This document shows, in pieces, positions 45,405-54,300 of a DNA stretch of 64,000 bases. How positions within the stretch are numbered: the first letter of the stretch is position 1; every line of letters starts with the position of its first letter. The translations under genes and the position numbers were made by a program. The stretch comes from Paracoccus aerodenitrificans (GTDB lineage: Bacteria > Pseudomonadota > Alphaproteobacteria > Rhodobacterales > Rhodobacteraceae): the NCBI RefSeq assembly GCF_027913215.1, contig NZ_CP115784.1, forward strand, positions 124,001 through 188,000. Reading direction: 5' to 3'. The notes beneath the pieces are model-generated. The model saw nothing but the letters and a program-made list of their open reading frames with translations. It did no database searches and had not been told where the DNA came from.

Positions 45405-45889
45405 GCTCTGCCGAGATTAAAGTCCAACCGCTGACATCTGAGGCGTTCGCCGCGTTCGGTGACGTTCTGGAAGTAAACGGCCCCGCCGATATCATGATCA
45501 ACAAGGGCAAATGCGGTCGGCACCACGACCGGGCCAAGCTTGATCAGGATGGCGGCAAGATGGGGATCAGCCTGTTCGAGGCGCAGATCAGGCAGATGCC
45601 CTATACGCTGGATCTGATGGAGCGTCATCCTCTGGGCTCTCAGGCCTTTATCCCGATGTCGCAAAGCCGGTTTCTGGTTGCGGTGGCCGACGACGACAAC
45701 GGAGTGCCGGTAAATATCCGCGCCTTCATGGCCCGCGCGGGGCAGGGCGTGAACCTGCACCGGAATGTCTGGCACGGCGTGCTGTGCCCGCTTGACGGCA
45801 ACGGGGTTTATGCCGTCATCGACCGGATCGGAGAGGGCAAAAATCTGGAAGAACACATTCTGGAAAACCCGTTTGTGCTGATCGACTGA
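45401..45889 (+). CDS. allA: Ureidoglycolate lyase
   Basis: Releases urea from ureidoglycolate, giving glyoxylate. 162-residue cupin-like protein: EIKVQPLTSEAFAAFGDVLEV, ISLFEAQIRQMPYTLDLMERHPLGSQAFIPMSQSRFLVAVA, FMARAGQGVNLHRNVWHGVLCPL. The ATG overlaps the upstream stop (ATGA), so it is coupled to puuE-uraD. A hairpin follows at the convergent junction. Confidence 0.92.
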   Translation: MSSAEIKVQPLTSEAFAAFGDVLEVNGPADIMINKGKCGRHHDRAKLDQDGGKMGISLFEAQIRQMPYTLDLMERHPLGSQAFIPMSQSRFLVAVADDDNGVPVNIRAFMARAGQGVNLHRNVWHGVLCPLDGNGVYAVIDRIGEGKNLEEHILENPFVLID

Positions 45890-45908
45890 GCCTCGTTTCG
45901 GGTGGCGC

Positions 45909-45937
45909 GACCCTTCGCAGAGCTATTGCGAAGGGTC
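45909..45937. terminator. Bidirectional hairpin between allA and the convergent secreted-protein gene
   Basis: GACCCTTCGCA - GAGCTAT - TGCGAAGGGTC, a perfect 11-bp stem. Its right arm encodes the last residues of the minus-strand gene. No clear T-tract on either side. Confidence 0.6.
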
Positions 45938-46327
45938 CGTACTTCCGCCCATTGCGATCAGATCGTCGATGATCGGCCGCGCCTTCGGCCCGATCCGGTC
46001 ACACGCGCCGGGATCCTCAAGCGTTTCGAAGGCCGGGGCGAAATAATTCCGGTCATAGCTTGCCGGATCGATGCCCAACCGCGCGGCCAGCATGTCGCCC
46101 GTCCCCGTCAGCAGGGTCCATTCCCCGTCCGTGACCCGGTAATCCGGGCAGTTCGAGGTTATGACATTGATCTGGGCCAGGGCCGCGATCAATCTTTCAG
46201 CATCCGCCTCGGACATGCCTGACAGATCGGGCATGTCCACCGTCACCTGCCCCTGTGCGACTGCGGAAGAGGTCAGAGCGGGCGATGCGATGGCAATAAA
46301 CATAATGGCCGCCAGATCGCGGATCAT
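45923..46327 (-). CDS. Hypothetical exported protein, 134 aa
   Basis: Not recognised. Signal peptide MIRDLAAIMFIAIASPALTSSAVAQ|G, then a mostly acidic mature region with two cysteines (SNCPDYRV and GACDRIGP). LSGMSEADAERLIAALAQINVITSNCPDYRV is helical. It resembles small periplasmic proteins of Rhodobacteraceae, without known function. ATG 46327 is preferred because GGGGAGA lies 6 bases upstream; the frame opens earlier at 46381 without an RBS. Divergent from leuB. Confidence 0.7.
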   Translation of the reverse strand: MIRDLAAIMFIAIASPALTSSAVAQGQVTVDMPDLSGMSEADAERLIAALAQINVITSNCPDYRVTDGEWTLLTGTGDMLAARLGIDPASYDRNYFAPAFETLEDPGACDRIGPKARPIIDDLIAMGGSTDPSQ

Positions 46328-46408
46328 CAGATGTCTCCCCGAGATTCGAATATCGACCCTCAGAGAATCCCGAAGCCGCACTTAATCGCAACCCAATTCA
46401 GCGTGAAC

Positions 46409-46437
46409 TTGACCATGAGGCGGCACGGCGCTAGGCC
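46409..46437 (+). promoter_or_regulatory. Putative promoter of leuB
   Basis: TTGACC (46409-46414), a 17-bp spacer, TAGGCC (46432-46437), ending 30 bp before the leuB ATG. The -35 is close to consensus, the -10 weak. Confidence 0.35.
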
Positions 46438-46467
46438 AGCTTTCAGGCCTGTCAGCACGAGGAAACC

Positions 46468-47589
46468 ATGTCCGATTATTCGCTTCTTATCCTGCCCGGA
46501 GACGGGATCGGTCCCGAAGTCATGACCGAGGTCCGCAAGGTCATCGACTGGATGCAGTCACATCGCGGCATGCGCTTCGATCTTTCCGAAGGGCTTGTCG
46601 GCGGTTGTTCCTATGACGCGCATGGCACGCCTCTGACCGATGAGACGATGGCGAAGGCACAGCAGGTCGATGCGGTCCTGCTGGGTGCTGTTGGCGGCCC
46701 GAAATACGATAATCTCGATTTCAGCGTGAAACCCGAACGCGGTTTGCTGCGTCTGCGCAAGGAGATGGATCTTTACGCCAATCTTCGCCCTGCGCAGTGC
46801 TTCGATGCGCTTGCCGATTTTTCCTCGCTGAAGCGCGATATCGTGGCGGGGCTGGATATTCTGATCGTGCGCGAGCTGACCTCGGGCGTGTATTTCGGCG
46901 AACCGCGCGGCATTCACGATGACGGCAATAATCCCGAAAACGAAGGTGGCCGCGTCGGGATCAATACGCAGCGCTATACATCCGGCGAAATCCGCCGCGT
47001 CGCCCGCTCTGCCTTCGAACTGGCACGCAAGCGCGGCAATCGCGTCTGCTCAATGGAGAAGGCGAATGTTATGGAATCGGGCATCCTCTGGCGCGAGGAG
47101 GTCCAGTGGGTCCATGACAATGAATATCCCGATGTCGAGCTGTCCCATATGTATGCCGATGCCGGTGCCATGCAATTGACCCGCAAACCCGGTCAGTTCG
47201 ACGTCATCGTCACCGACAACCTGTTCGGAGACCTGCTGTCCGATCTTGCCGCAATGCTGACCGGCAGCCTTGGGATGCTGCCTTCAGCAAGCCTCGGCGC
47301 ACCGATGGAAAACGGACGGCCCAAGGCGTTGTATGAGCCTGTGCACGGTTCCGCGCCGGATATTGCGGGGGAGGGCAAGGCCAACCCGATCGCCTGTATT
47401 CTCAGCTTCGCGATGGCGCTGCGCTATTCCTTTGGCGAGGGGCAGGCTTCCGACGATCTGGAAGCAGCCGTCGAAAAAGTGCTGGCCGATGGTGTCCGGA
47501 CGGCCGATCTGATGGGACCCGAAGGCGGCAAGCCGGTCTCGACCTCAGAAATGGGCGACCGCATCGTCGCCGCACTGGCCGAGATCTGA
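46468..47589 (+). CDS. leuB: 3-isopropylmalate dehydrogenase
   Basis: NAD+-dependent oxidative decarboxylase of leucine synthesis, 373 residues. [103 protein letters not shown] and [19 protein letters not shown] are all typical. It lies 9 kb from leuC-leuD; siderophore and ureide genes lie between them. Confidence 0.96.
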   Translation: MSDYSLLILPGDGIGPEVMTEVRKVIDWMQSHRGMRFDLSEGLVGGCSYDAHGTPLTDETMAKAQQVDAVLLGAVGGPKYDNLDFSVKPERGLLRLRKEMDLYANLRPAQCFDALADFSSLKRDIVAGLDILIVRELTSGVYFGEPRGIHDDGNNPENEGGRVGINTQRYTSGEIRRVARSAFELARKRGNRVCSMEKANVMESGILWREEVQWVHDNEYPDVELSHMYADAGAMQLTRKPGQFDVIVTDNLFGDLLSDLAAMLTGSLGMLPSASLGAPMENGRPKALYEPVHGSAPDIAGEGKANPIACILSFAMALRYSFGEGQASDDLEAAVEKVLADGVRTADLMGPEGGKPVSTSEMGDRIVAALAEI

Positions 47590-48564
47590 GTGGCTGCGCC
47601 GGGCAACCTGAAAGCGATAGGTTTCGCCCTGATGTCGATGGGCGTCTTCGCGACGCATGATGTCATCATCAAGCTGCTCGGCGCGTATTACCCTTCCCTG
47701 CAGGTTCTGTTCTTTTCGTCCCTGCTGTCCTTCCCGCTGGTCTCGCTGATCCTTCTGCAGGAAAAGATGCCCGGCACGCTCCGCCCGCACCGTCCCGGCT
47801 GGGTCGCCCTGCGCTCTTTCTGCGCGATGATGGCGGGGGTCGGAGGGTTCTATGCGTTCTCGGTTCTGCCGCTGGCGCAGGTCTATGCAATCCTGTTTTC
47901 GGCCCCGCTTCTGATCACCCTCCTGTCCATCCCGATCCTCGGAGAGCGTGTCGGAATCCATCGCTGGCTGGCCGTAACGCTTGGTCTGTGCGGTGTGCTG
48001 ATCGTGCTGCGTCCCGGAGCCGGGCAGGCGCTTTCCCTCGGTCATCTGGCGGCGCTGATGGGCGCGTTCTGCAGCGCCACCGCCGCTGTGATCACACGAA
48101 AAATCGGTGGGACTGAACGTCCTTTGGTGCTGCTGATGTGGCCGATGCTGGGCAATCTTGTGCTGACCGGCACCAGCCTCGGCTTCGACTATGTACCCAT
48201 GCAGCTTCCGCATCTGGCAATGGCGGGTATGATCGCGGTGCTCGGTCTGACCGGCGGCTTCCTCTCCATCCTCGCCTACCGCATCGGAGAGGCTGCGATT
48301 GTCGCCCCGATGCAGTATTCGCAGATCATCTGGGCGACGATCTATGGCTGGTTCATCTTCGGAGAGGCTCTGGACCTGCGCACCATGATCGGTGCAGGCG
48401 TGATCATAGTCTCGGGCATCTATATCGTCTGGCGCGAGCGCACCCGCGGCAGCGATTCCACCCGCCCTGTCATCGCATCAAGACTGCGCACCGAGACCGT
48501 TACCGCCCCGAGATCCAGCTTGCTGCAACGGATCCTGTCTCCACGCGGCAATTCGCATTACTGA
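47590..48564 (+). CDS. DMT-superfamily (EamA) membrane transporter
   Basis: 324 residues with about ten membrane segments in two EamA repeats (LKAIGFALMSMGVFATHDVIIKLLG and LAALMGAFCSATAAVITRKIGG open the halves). The end of the second repeat reads YSQIIWATIYGWFIFGEALDLRTMIGAGVIIVSGIYIVWRE. The start codon is GTG immediately after the leuB TGA with zero spacing, so translation depends on leuB. The substrate is unknown; family members move metabolites such as amino acids. Basic cytoplasmic C-terminal tail. Confidence 0.85.
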   Translation: MAAPGNLKAIGFALMSMGVFATHDVIIKLLGAYYPSLQVLFFSSLLSFPLVSLILLQEKMPGTLRPHRPGWVALRSFCAMMAGVGGFYAFSVLPLAQVYAILFSAPLLITLLSIPILGERVGIHRWLAVTLGLCGVLIVLRPGAGQALSLGHLAALMGAFCSATAAVITRKIGGTERPLVLLMWPMLGNLVLTGTSLGFDYVPMQLPHLAMAGMIAVLGLTGGFLSILAYRIGEAAIVAPMQYSQIIWATIYGWFIFGEALDLRTMIGAGVIIVSGIYIVWRERTRGSDSTRPVIASRLRTETVTAPRSSLLQRILSPRGNSHY

Positions 48565-48588
48565 GGGAGGTTTCTGGGCCGGACCCTC

Positions 48589-48617
48589 TTGCATTCCCGC
48601 CCTCCGCGCGTTACCTG
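48589..48617 (+). promoter_or_regulatory. Putative promoter of tRNA-Pro
   Basis: TTGCAT (48589-48594), 17-bp spacer, TACCTG (48612-48617), 13 bp before the mature 5' end of the tRNA. Confidence 0.35.
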
Positions 48618-48630
48618 CCCCTCCTACGGT

Positions 48631-48707
48631 CGGAGCGTAGCGCAGCCTGGTAGCGCACCTGCTTCGGGAGCAGGGGGTCGGAGGTTCGAATCCTCTCGCT
48701 CCGACCA
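48631..48707 (+). tRNA. tRNA-Pro (anticodon CGG)
   Basis: 77 nt with encoded CCA. The acceptor stem CGGAGCG pairs with CGCTCCG (48697-48703), followed by A-CCA. The anticodon loop TTCGGGA gives CGG at 48665-48667, and the T arm contains GTTCGAATC. All four stems fold. It marks the border between conserved housekeeping genes and the accessory-looking right end of the window. Confidence 0.97.
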
Positions 48708-49026
48708 TTTTCCCGCTTGTTGTGGATTGCCACGATATTCTTCCTCAATTGTCACTATGCTCCCTTTGCGGCAGCGAAGCTGACCTATTTTGCCGGAAGA
48801 TTACCGCTTGCGCCTGAACTGTCGGTGGCGAGTACCTGAAAGGTCAAAATGACGGCGGAGTTTGTTCGGTCCGGGCAAGGACGGCCCAGAGCTGACCTCG
48901 GCGACGCGCCAAGATACCGCATTGCGGTCCGCCGTTCCGGGCATTCGCTGCACCTACAAAGCGGAGGAACGGGCAAATTCACGCAACGCGGGACTTTGCG
49001 GACGCAATATGAGGTTTCGCAAATGG
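48708..49026. other. Non-coding stretch after tRNA-Pro with a family 2 repeat remnant
   Basis: No gene supported. At 48875-48897 is GCAAGGACGGCCCAGAGCTGACC, and 66 bp later GCATTCGCTGC. The same pair of blocks with similar spacing recurs at 50578 and 56761. Such degenerate blocks are common non-coding remnants in this bacterial family. Confidence 0.6.
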
Positions 49027-49073
49027 CCGCCTTGTTTGAGATAGAAACTTCCGAACCATTTCAAACAAGGCGG
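49027..49073 (-). terminator. Perfect 13-bp inverted repeat downstream of the aldo/keto reductase gene
   Basis: CCGCCTTGTTTGA (49027-49039) and TCAAACAAGGCGG (49061-49073) with a 21-nt loop, 9 bp after the minus-strand stop. No T-tract, so it may be an mRNA 3'-end hairpin or a mobile-element remnant. Confidence 0.5.
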
Positions 49074-49081
49074 AAAGGCCA

Positions 49082-49903
49082 CTAAATCGCTGAGAGCCGA
49101 AGGAACTCATGCTCGTCCAGCCTGATCGACACGGCCGCCACATTCTCTTCAAGATGGCTCAGGTTCGCTGTTCCGGGGATTGGAGCGATGGTGGGCGATT
49201 TGTGCAAAAGCCATGCGAGCGCAATCTGTGGCCGGGTTGCGGATTTCTCTCTGGCGATCTGATCAACAGTTTCCGTGGTTGCATCCCCCTCCTTCGGCGA
49301 GATCGGCTGCCAGGGAAGAAAGGCTATGCCACGCGCCTCGCATTCCAAAAGGACCGGCTCAGCGGCTCGATCGAACACGCTGTAACGGTTCTGGACGCTG
49401 GCAATTTCAACATTTTTCGAAGCCTCAACGAGTTGTTCCCGGGTGATTTCCGACAATCCTACACTGCGAACTTTTCCTTGCTGCATCAGCTCGCCAAGCT
49501 GCCCGACCTGATCTGCTAGTGGGACCTCCGGGTCGATGCGGTGCAATTGCAGAAGATCGATGGTATCCACCTGCAATCGGCGCAGTGCGGCATCTGTCTG
49601 TTCCTTCAGAACGTCGGGCCGACCGCACACCGCCCAGTCACCGGGCCTTGGTTGAACGATCCCGATCTTCGTCGCTAGAAGCAGCCGCTCGGGGTATGGG
49701 CGCAGAGCCTCGGCCAACAACTCTTCGTTCGCCCCCCACCCATACATGAAAGCTGTGTCGATAAGATCGACACATTCAAGCGCAAGTTGGGCGACCGCTA
49801 TCGATTGCCTTCGATCTTCCGGCTTTGTTGACAAACGCATCGCCCCAAAGCCGATCCGGCGCACCTCGCGGTTGCCGATCCTGACTGTCTCTACCGGGTT
49901 CAT
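49082..49903 (-). CDS. Aldo/keto reductase (YdbC-like)
   Basis: NADPH-dependent oxidoreductase, (beta/alpha)8 barrel, 273 residues. The catalytic tetrad is visible: Asp and Tyr in LIDTAFMYGWG, Lys in LLATKIGI, His in LLQLHRID. The NADPH region reads IAPIPGTANLSHLEENVAA. ATG 49903 follows ACGGAGGCGTTT; the frame continues upstream into the promoter without an RBS. Divergent from a MarR gene, which is probably its regulator. The physiological substrate is unknown. Confidence 0.88.
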   Translation of the reverse strand: MNPVETVRIGNREVRRIGFGAMRLSTKPEDRRQSIAVAQLALECVDLIDTAFMYGWGANEELLAEALRPYPERLLLATKIGIVQPRPGDWAVCGRPDVLKEQTDAALRRLQVDTIDLLQLHRIDPEVPLADQVGQLGELMQQGKVRSVGLSEITREQLVEASKNVEIASVQNRYSVFDRAAEPVLLECEARGIAFLPWQPISPKEGDATTETVDQIAREKSATRPQIALAWLLHKSPTIAPIPGTANLSHLEENVAAVSIRLDEHEFLRLSAI

Positions 49904-49917
49904 AAACGCCTCCGTAT

Positions 49918-49974
49918 GTTTGACAAACGTAACTTGCGTGAAATTCACCATTTCATTGGATTGCCAACGATTGG
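49918..49974. promoter_or_regulatory. Two small palindromes in the AKR-MarR divergent promoter region
   Basis: GTTTG-A-CAAAC (49918-49928) and CCAA-CGA-TTGG (49964-49974) lie in the 92-bp gap between the two divergent starts. Either may be the MarR operator; MarR proteins bind imperfect palindromes of this size. Confidence 0.4.
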
Positions 49975-49995
49975 AATATCCATTAATGTCTTCCT

Positions 49996-50463
49996 ATGAA
50001 GCTGTCAATGCAGGGTGCCGCGCCGACGCGGCGTTTATGGGACCGGCCCACGTGGCTGCTCAATCACCTCGCAGGAACCGGGCGTCGCGTTTTGGGCGAC
50101 CGGATCGGATCTGCCTTCGAGCGGAATAAGTATGGCATTCTCGCCGGGCTCGCTGACGAGGGAGCAGCCAGTCAAAGCGTTCTTTCACAGCGCACCGGTC
50201 AGGACAGAGGAGACCTTGTCGCCATGCTTAACAAACTCGAAGCCGAGGGCCTTGTCATTCGACGACCCGATCCATCCGACCGGCGCAATAAACGCGTCGA
50301 GATGACGGAACAGGGGCGTTCCGAGTTGAAAAGCCTCGACAAGCTCGTGGCCGAGGCGCAGGATATTCTGCTCGCGCCGCTGACCCAAGATGAGCGCGCC
50401 GAGTTCTTGAGGATGATGAAGTCGCTGCTTATTCATCACGAAAATTATCGCGAGCCAAGTTGA
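49996..50463 (+). CDS. MarR-family transcriptional regulator
   Basis: 155 residues, winged helix. The N-terminal helices read PTWLLNHLAGTGRRVLGDRIGSAF, the recognition helix region is SQSVLSQRTGQDRGDLVAMLNKLEAEGLVIRRPDPSDRRNKRVEMTEQG (with the DxRxK-type wing, PSDRRNKR). A C-terminal dimerisation helix follows. It probably represses itself and the divergent aldo/keto reductase and responds to a small phenolic or oxidant, by family. Confidence 0.88.
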   Translation: MKLSMQGAAPTRRLWDRPTWLLNHLAGTGRRVLGDRIGSAFERNKYGILAGLADEGAASQSVLSQRTGQDRGDLVAMLNKLEAEGLVIRRPDPSDRRNKRVEMTEQGRSELKSLDKLVAEAQDILLAPLTQDERAEFLRMMKSLLIHHENYREPS

Positions 50464-50577
50464 CTGATTGCCAGCATGAAGCTTCCACTCAAACGCGCCG
50501 CAGCACTTGCTAAATGGGCTCTGACCAGCATTTCGTCGGCGCAGCATCGCTGTTCCCGATTCCAGAGCCTCTACTAT

Positions 50578-50650
50578 GCAAGGACGGCCTTGAGCTGCCT
50601 TCCATGTCATCGGCGATGCTGCGGCGCAGATTGCCCGAACCGGCCATTCA
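50578..50650. repeat. Family 2 repeat remnant (copy at 50.6 kb)
   Basis: GCAAGGACGGCCTTGAGCTGCC (50578-50599, one base different at its start) and, 67 bp on, CCATTCA. Lies in the 190-bp gap between the convergent MarR and msrA genes. Compare 48875 and 56761. Confidence 0.5.
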
Positions 50651-50653
50651 AAA

Positions 50654-51154
50654 TTATGCGTCGGTCGAAGCCTCCAACTGAAGGCTGGCGAACCGCTGCC
50701 GCAGCAGTGCCAGTTTCGGCTCGATATAGGCCTCGCAGAACGGACCGTTGCGGTTGCGAATGTAGTAGTTCTTGAACCGTGCGTCCGATGGTTTGAATGC
50801 TTCAAACGACAACACCTTGGTCACGATGTCGCTGTCGGTTTGCTGCGCGATCAGGTCGATGATCCGGCGCACCGCCCCGCCGTCAACGGCGTCGTGAACA
50901 TAGATGGCACTGCGGTACTTTCCTCGCATCTTATGGTGAGAGGTACTGGAATGTGTAGCCAGATGCACCGCAATCAGGTCGTCAAAGGTGATCAAGGCCG
51001 GATCCCACGTCACCGCCACAGCCTCGGAAAAGCTGTCATGCGGTGGGCTTGAGGCGATAAAGCCCTGCTTGACGTCCATGACACCGCGAAGCGACTGAAA
51101 CACAGCCTCGGTGCACCAGTGACATCCACCGCCAAAACCCGAGCTTTGGATCAT
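50654..51154 (-). CDS. Peptide methionine sulfoxide reductase MsrA-family protein, variant active-site motif
   Basis: 166 residues. MsrA reduces methionine-S-sulfoxide with a Cys in G-C-F-W-G-x-E. Here the motif is GGGCHWCTEAVFQSL (Cys 11, Glu 16), so Phe is replaced by His and Gly by a second Cys (14). GFIAS, HLATHSSTSHH and MRGKYRSAIYVHD match MsrA structure. The C-terminal region lacks an obvious recycling Cys pair; one Cys is in NGPFCEAYIEP. ATG 51154 has GAGG 8 bases upstream; the frame opens earlier with no RBS. About 160 bp of non-coding sequence separates it from dnaE2. Confidence 0.82.
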   Translation of the reverse strand: MIQSSGFGGGCHWCTEAVFQSLRGVMDVKQGFIASSPPHDSFSEAVAVTWDPALITFDDLIAVHLATHSSTSHHKMRGKYRSAIYVHDAVDGGAVRRIIDLIAQQTDSDIVTKVLSFEAFKPSDARFKNYYIRNRNGPFCEAYIEPKLALLRQRFASLQLEASTDA

Positions 51155-51315
51155 CAGCCGAACCTCGACCTTAACTGCGCTTTGCGCGAGATTGCGCCTG
51201 AGCCAGAGGTTGATGTTGATCATGATCGCAACGATTCGCGCAATATCTGGTTCTTATCAATTGGCAGAAGCGCTGCTCTCTTAGCCATATTCGCCCGCAA
51301 ATCAGCCCCTCCCCT

Positions 51316-54300
51316 TCAATGAAAATCCCGGCTCGGAAACAGTAGTTTTGCCTGATCGCGGGGGTGCATGGCGCGGGGCATTGGCAGGGGGCGGGGGGCG
51401 TTGTCGGCTCTGGCGTCCATCTGGCCGATGGCGTCCTGCATGGGGTGGCCGAAATCGTTCAGGCGGCAGGATACATCCTCGATCCGTTCGGCGATCAGGT
51501 GGACCACGATGCCTTCGCGTTGCAGCTTGCCGGTCACGCGCAGAAGCCGTCCGCCCATGACCTCGCGGCGGAAGGATTTGAAGACCTTGTTCCAGACCAC
51601 GACATTGCTGACGCCGGTTTCATCCTCCAGCGTCAGGAAGATCACGCCCGAAGCAGTGCCGGGGCGCTGGCGGGTGATGACGAGGCCGCAGACGGTGGTG
51701 CGGCGCAAAGGCGCGTCCTTCAGATCGTCATGCCGGGTCAGGCCGGGCATCGAGGGGCGCAGGATCTCCATCGGGTGGGCGCGCAGGGTCAGGCGGGTGG
51801 CGACGTAATCCTCGACCACCTCTTCGCCCAGATGCATGGCGGGCAGGGTGACCGCAGGCTCGCGGATCGCCTCGCCGTCGATGGGGTCGTTGAACAGCGG
51901 CAGCGGTTCCTGCCCGCGGATCGCGCGGACCTGCCACAGCGCGTCGCGGCGGGTCAGGCCCATGCTGGAAAAGCTGTCGGCCTCGGCCAGGCGTTCCAGC
52001 GTTTCGGGCGCAATCCCGGCACGCAGCCACAGGGATTCCGGGTCGGGATAGCCATTGCCACGCGCAGCGGCGATCCATTCGGCATCGTCTTTCCTGAAGC
52101 CCTTGATCTGACGAAAACCCAGCCGCAGAGCCAGTGCGCCATCGCTGCGGCGTTCCAGCGTGTTGTCCCATGCGCTGTGATTGACGCAGATGGGACGGAC
52201 CTCGACATGGTGCTCACGCGCATCGCGGACGATCTGGGCGGGGGCGTAGAACCCCATTGGCTGGGAGTTCAGCAGCGCACAGGCAAACACCGCCGGATGG
52301 TGCCGCTTCAGCCATGCCGAGACATAGACCAGCAGCGCGAAGGCCGCCGCGTGGCTTTCGGGGAAACCGTAATCGGCAAAACCCTCGATCTGGCTGAAAC
52401 AGCGTTCGGCAATGTCGGGGTTGTAACCGCGGGCCAGCATGCCGTTGATGAATTTCTCCTTATGCTCGCCAATCGTGCCCATGCGCCGGAACGAGGCCAG
52501 CGCGCGACGCAGCTGATCGGCCTCTTCCGCCGTATAGCCCGCGCCGACCACAGCGATCTGCAGGGCCTGTTCCTGAAACAGCGGCACACCAAGGGTACGT
52601 TTGGTGACCTCTTCCAGTTCCGGGCCAAAGGGTTCCGCTTCCTCCAGCCCCTGACGGCGTTTCAGATAGGGCTGGACCATGCCGCCCTGAATCGGGCCGG
52701 GGCGGACGATGGCGACCTCGATCACCAGATCATAGAATTCCTTTGGCTTCATGCGGGGCAGGAAATTCATCTGCGCCCGACTTTCGACCTGAAAGACCCC
52801 GACCGCATCGGCCACTTGCAGCATCTTGTATGTATCTTCGTCTGCGGGCGGGACGGTGGCCAGCGTCAGGGATTGTCCCTCATGGTCCTGCAAAAGGCCG
52901 AACGCCTTGCGGATGCAGGTCAGCATGCCAAGCCCCAGCACATCGACCTTCAAAATCCCAAGCGCGTCGATATCGTCCTTGTCCCATTCGATGACGGTGC
53001 GATCCTCCATCGCGGCGTTTTCGATCGGGCAAAGCTCATCCAGACGGCCCTTGGTGATGACAAAGCCGCCGACATGCTGCGACAGGTGGCGCGGGAAACC
53101 GATCAGTTGCCCGATCAGATGCAGGGTCTGGGACAGGCGGCGGTCGTCGGGGTTCAGGCCAAGCTCGCGCACCCTGTCCATATCCGGGCCATCGCTGGAA
53201 TAGCCCCAAATCGAGCCGGACAGCCCCGCCGTCACATCCTGGCTGAGGCCCATCACCTTGCCGACCTCACGGATCGCAGCGCGGGACCGGAAATGAATCA
53301 CAGTCGCGCAAAGCCCGGCGCGTTCGCGGGTGTATTTTTCATAAATCCACTGGATCACCTCTTCGCGGCGCTCATGTTCGAAATCGACATCGATATCGGG
53401 TGGCTCGCCTCGGTGGCGCGAGACGAAGCGTTCGAAGACCATGCCGATCAGATCGGGGCTGACATCGGTGATGCCCAGCAGGTAGCACAGGATCGAATTC
53501 GCCGCCGAGCCGCGCCCCTGACACAAAATCCCCTGAGAGCGTGCATATTGCACGATGTCGTGGACGGTCAGGAAATAGGCGGGGTAATCAAGCTCTGCGA
53601 TCACGGCCAGTTCCTTGGCCATCAGCGCACTCGCCCGTTCGGGCGGGCCATCGGGATAGCGTCGGCGCATGCCTTCATGGGCCAGCCGGGTCAGCCGGTC
53701 CATCGGCGTCTCGCCGCCCTCGGCGATCTCATCGGGGTATTGGTAACTGAGTTCGCCAAGGGAAAAGCTGCACCGTGCGGCGATCTCCAGCGTGCGGCGC
53801 AGGGCCGCCGGATAGCGGTAAAAGACCCGCTCCATATCCGCATGGCCTTTCAGCCGCCGTTCGGCATTCAGCAGCGCATTCCTGCCGATATTGTCGATGG
53901 TACAGCCCAGACGCATGCAGGTCAGAACATCGGCCAGCGGGCGGCGGGCGGCGCGGTGCATCAGCACATCGCCCACGGCGACCATGGGCGTGGCACAGCG
54001 CAGCGCCAGCCCGGCGCAGGCATCCAGATGGGCCTGATCCGTGCCGTCATAGCGCGGCGCGGCCCCCAGAAAGACATGCCTTGGAAAGCGGCGCTGGACC
54101 CGCTGGATGTCGCTGGCAGAGGCCGCCATATCCCCGGATGGCAGGGCGATCAGGATCATGCCGGTGCAGTGGTCCAGCATATCGCCAAGATCGAGGTGAC
54201 ATTCCGCCTTTCCTGCCCGCCTCTTGCCCAGGGTCAGCAGGCGCGTCAGGCGCCTGTAGGCCGCGATATCCGTGGGCAGCGCCAGAAATTCCACCTTGCT

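Noticed and set aside
48785..49085. Two short frames (65 and 78 codons) after tRNA-Pro
   Set aside because: They run over the family 2 repeat remnant and lack RBS; composition is that of non-coding DNA.
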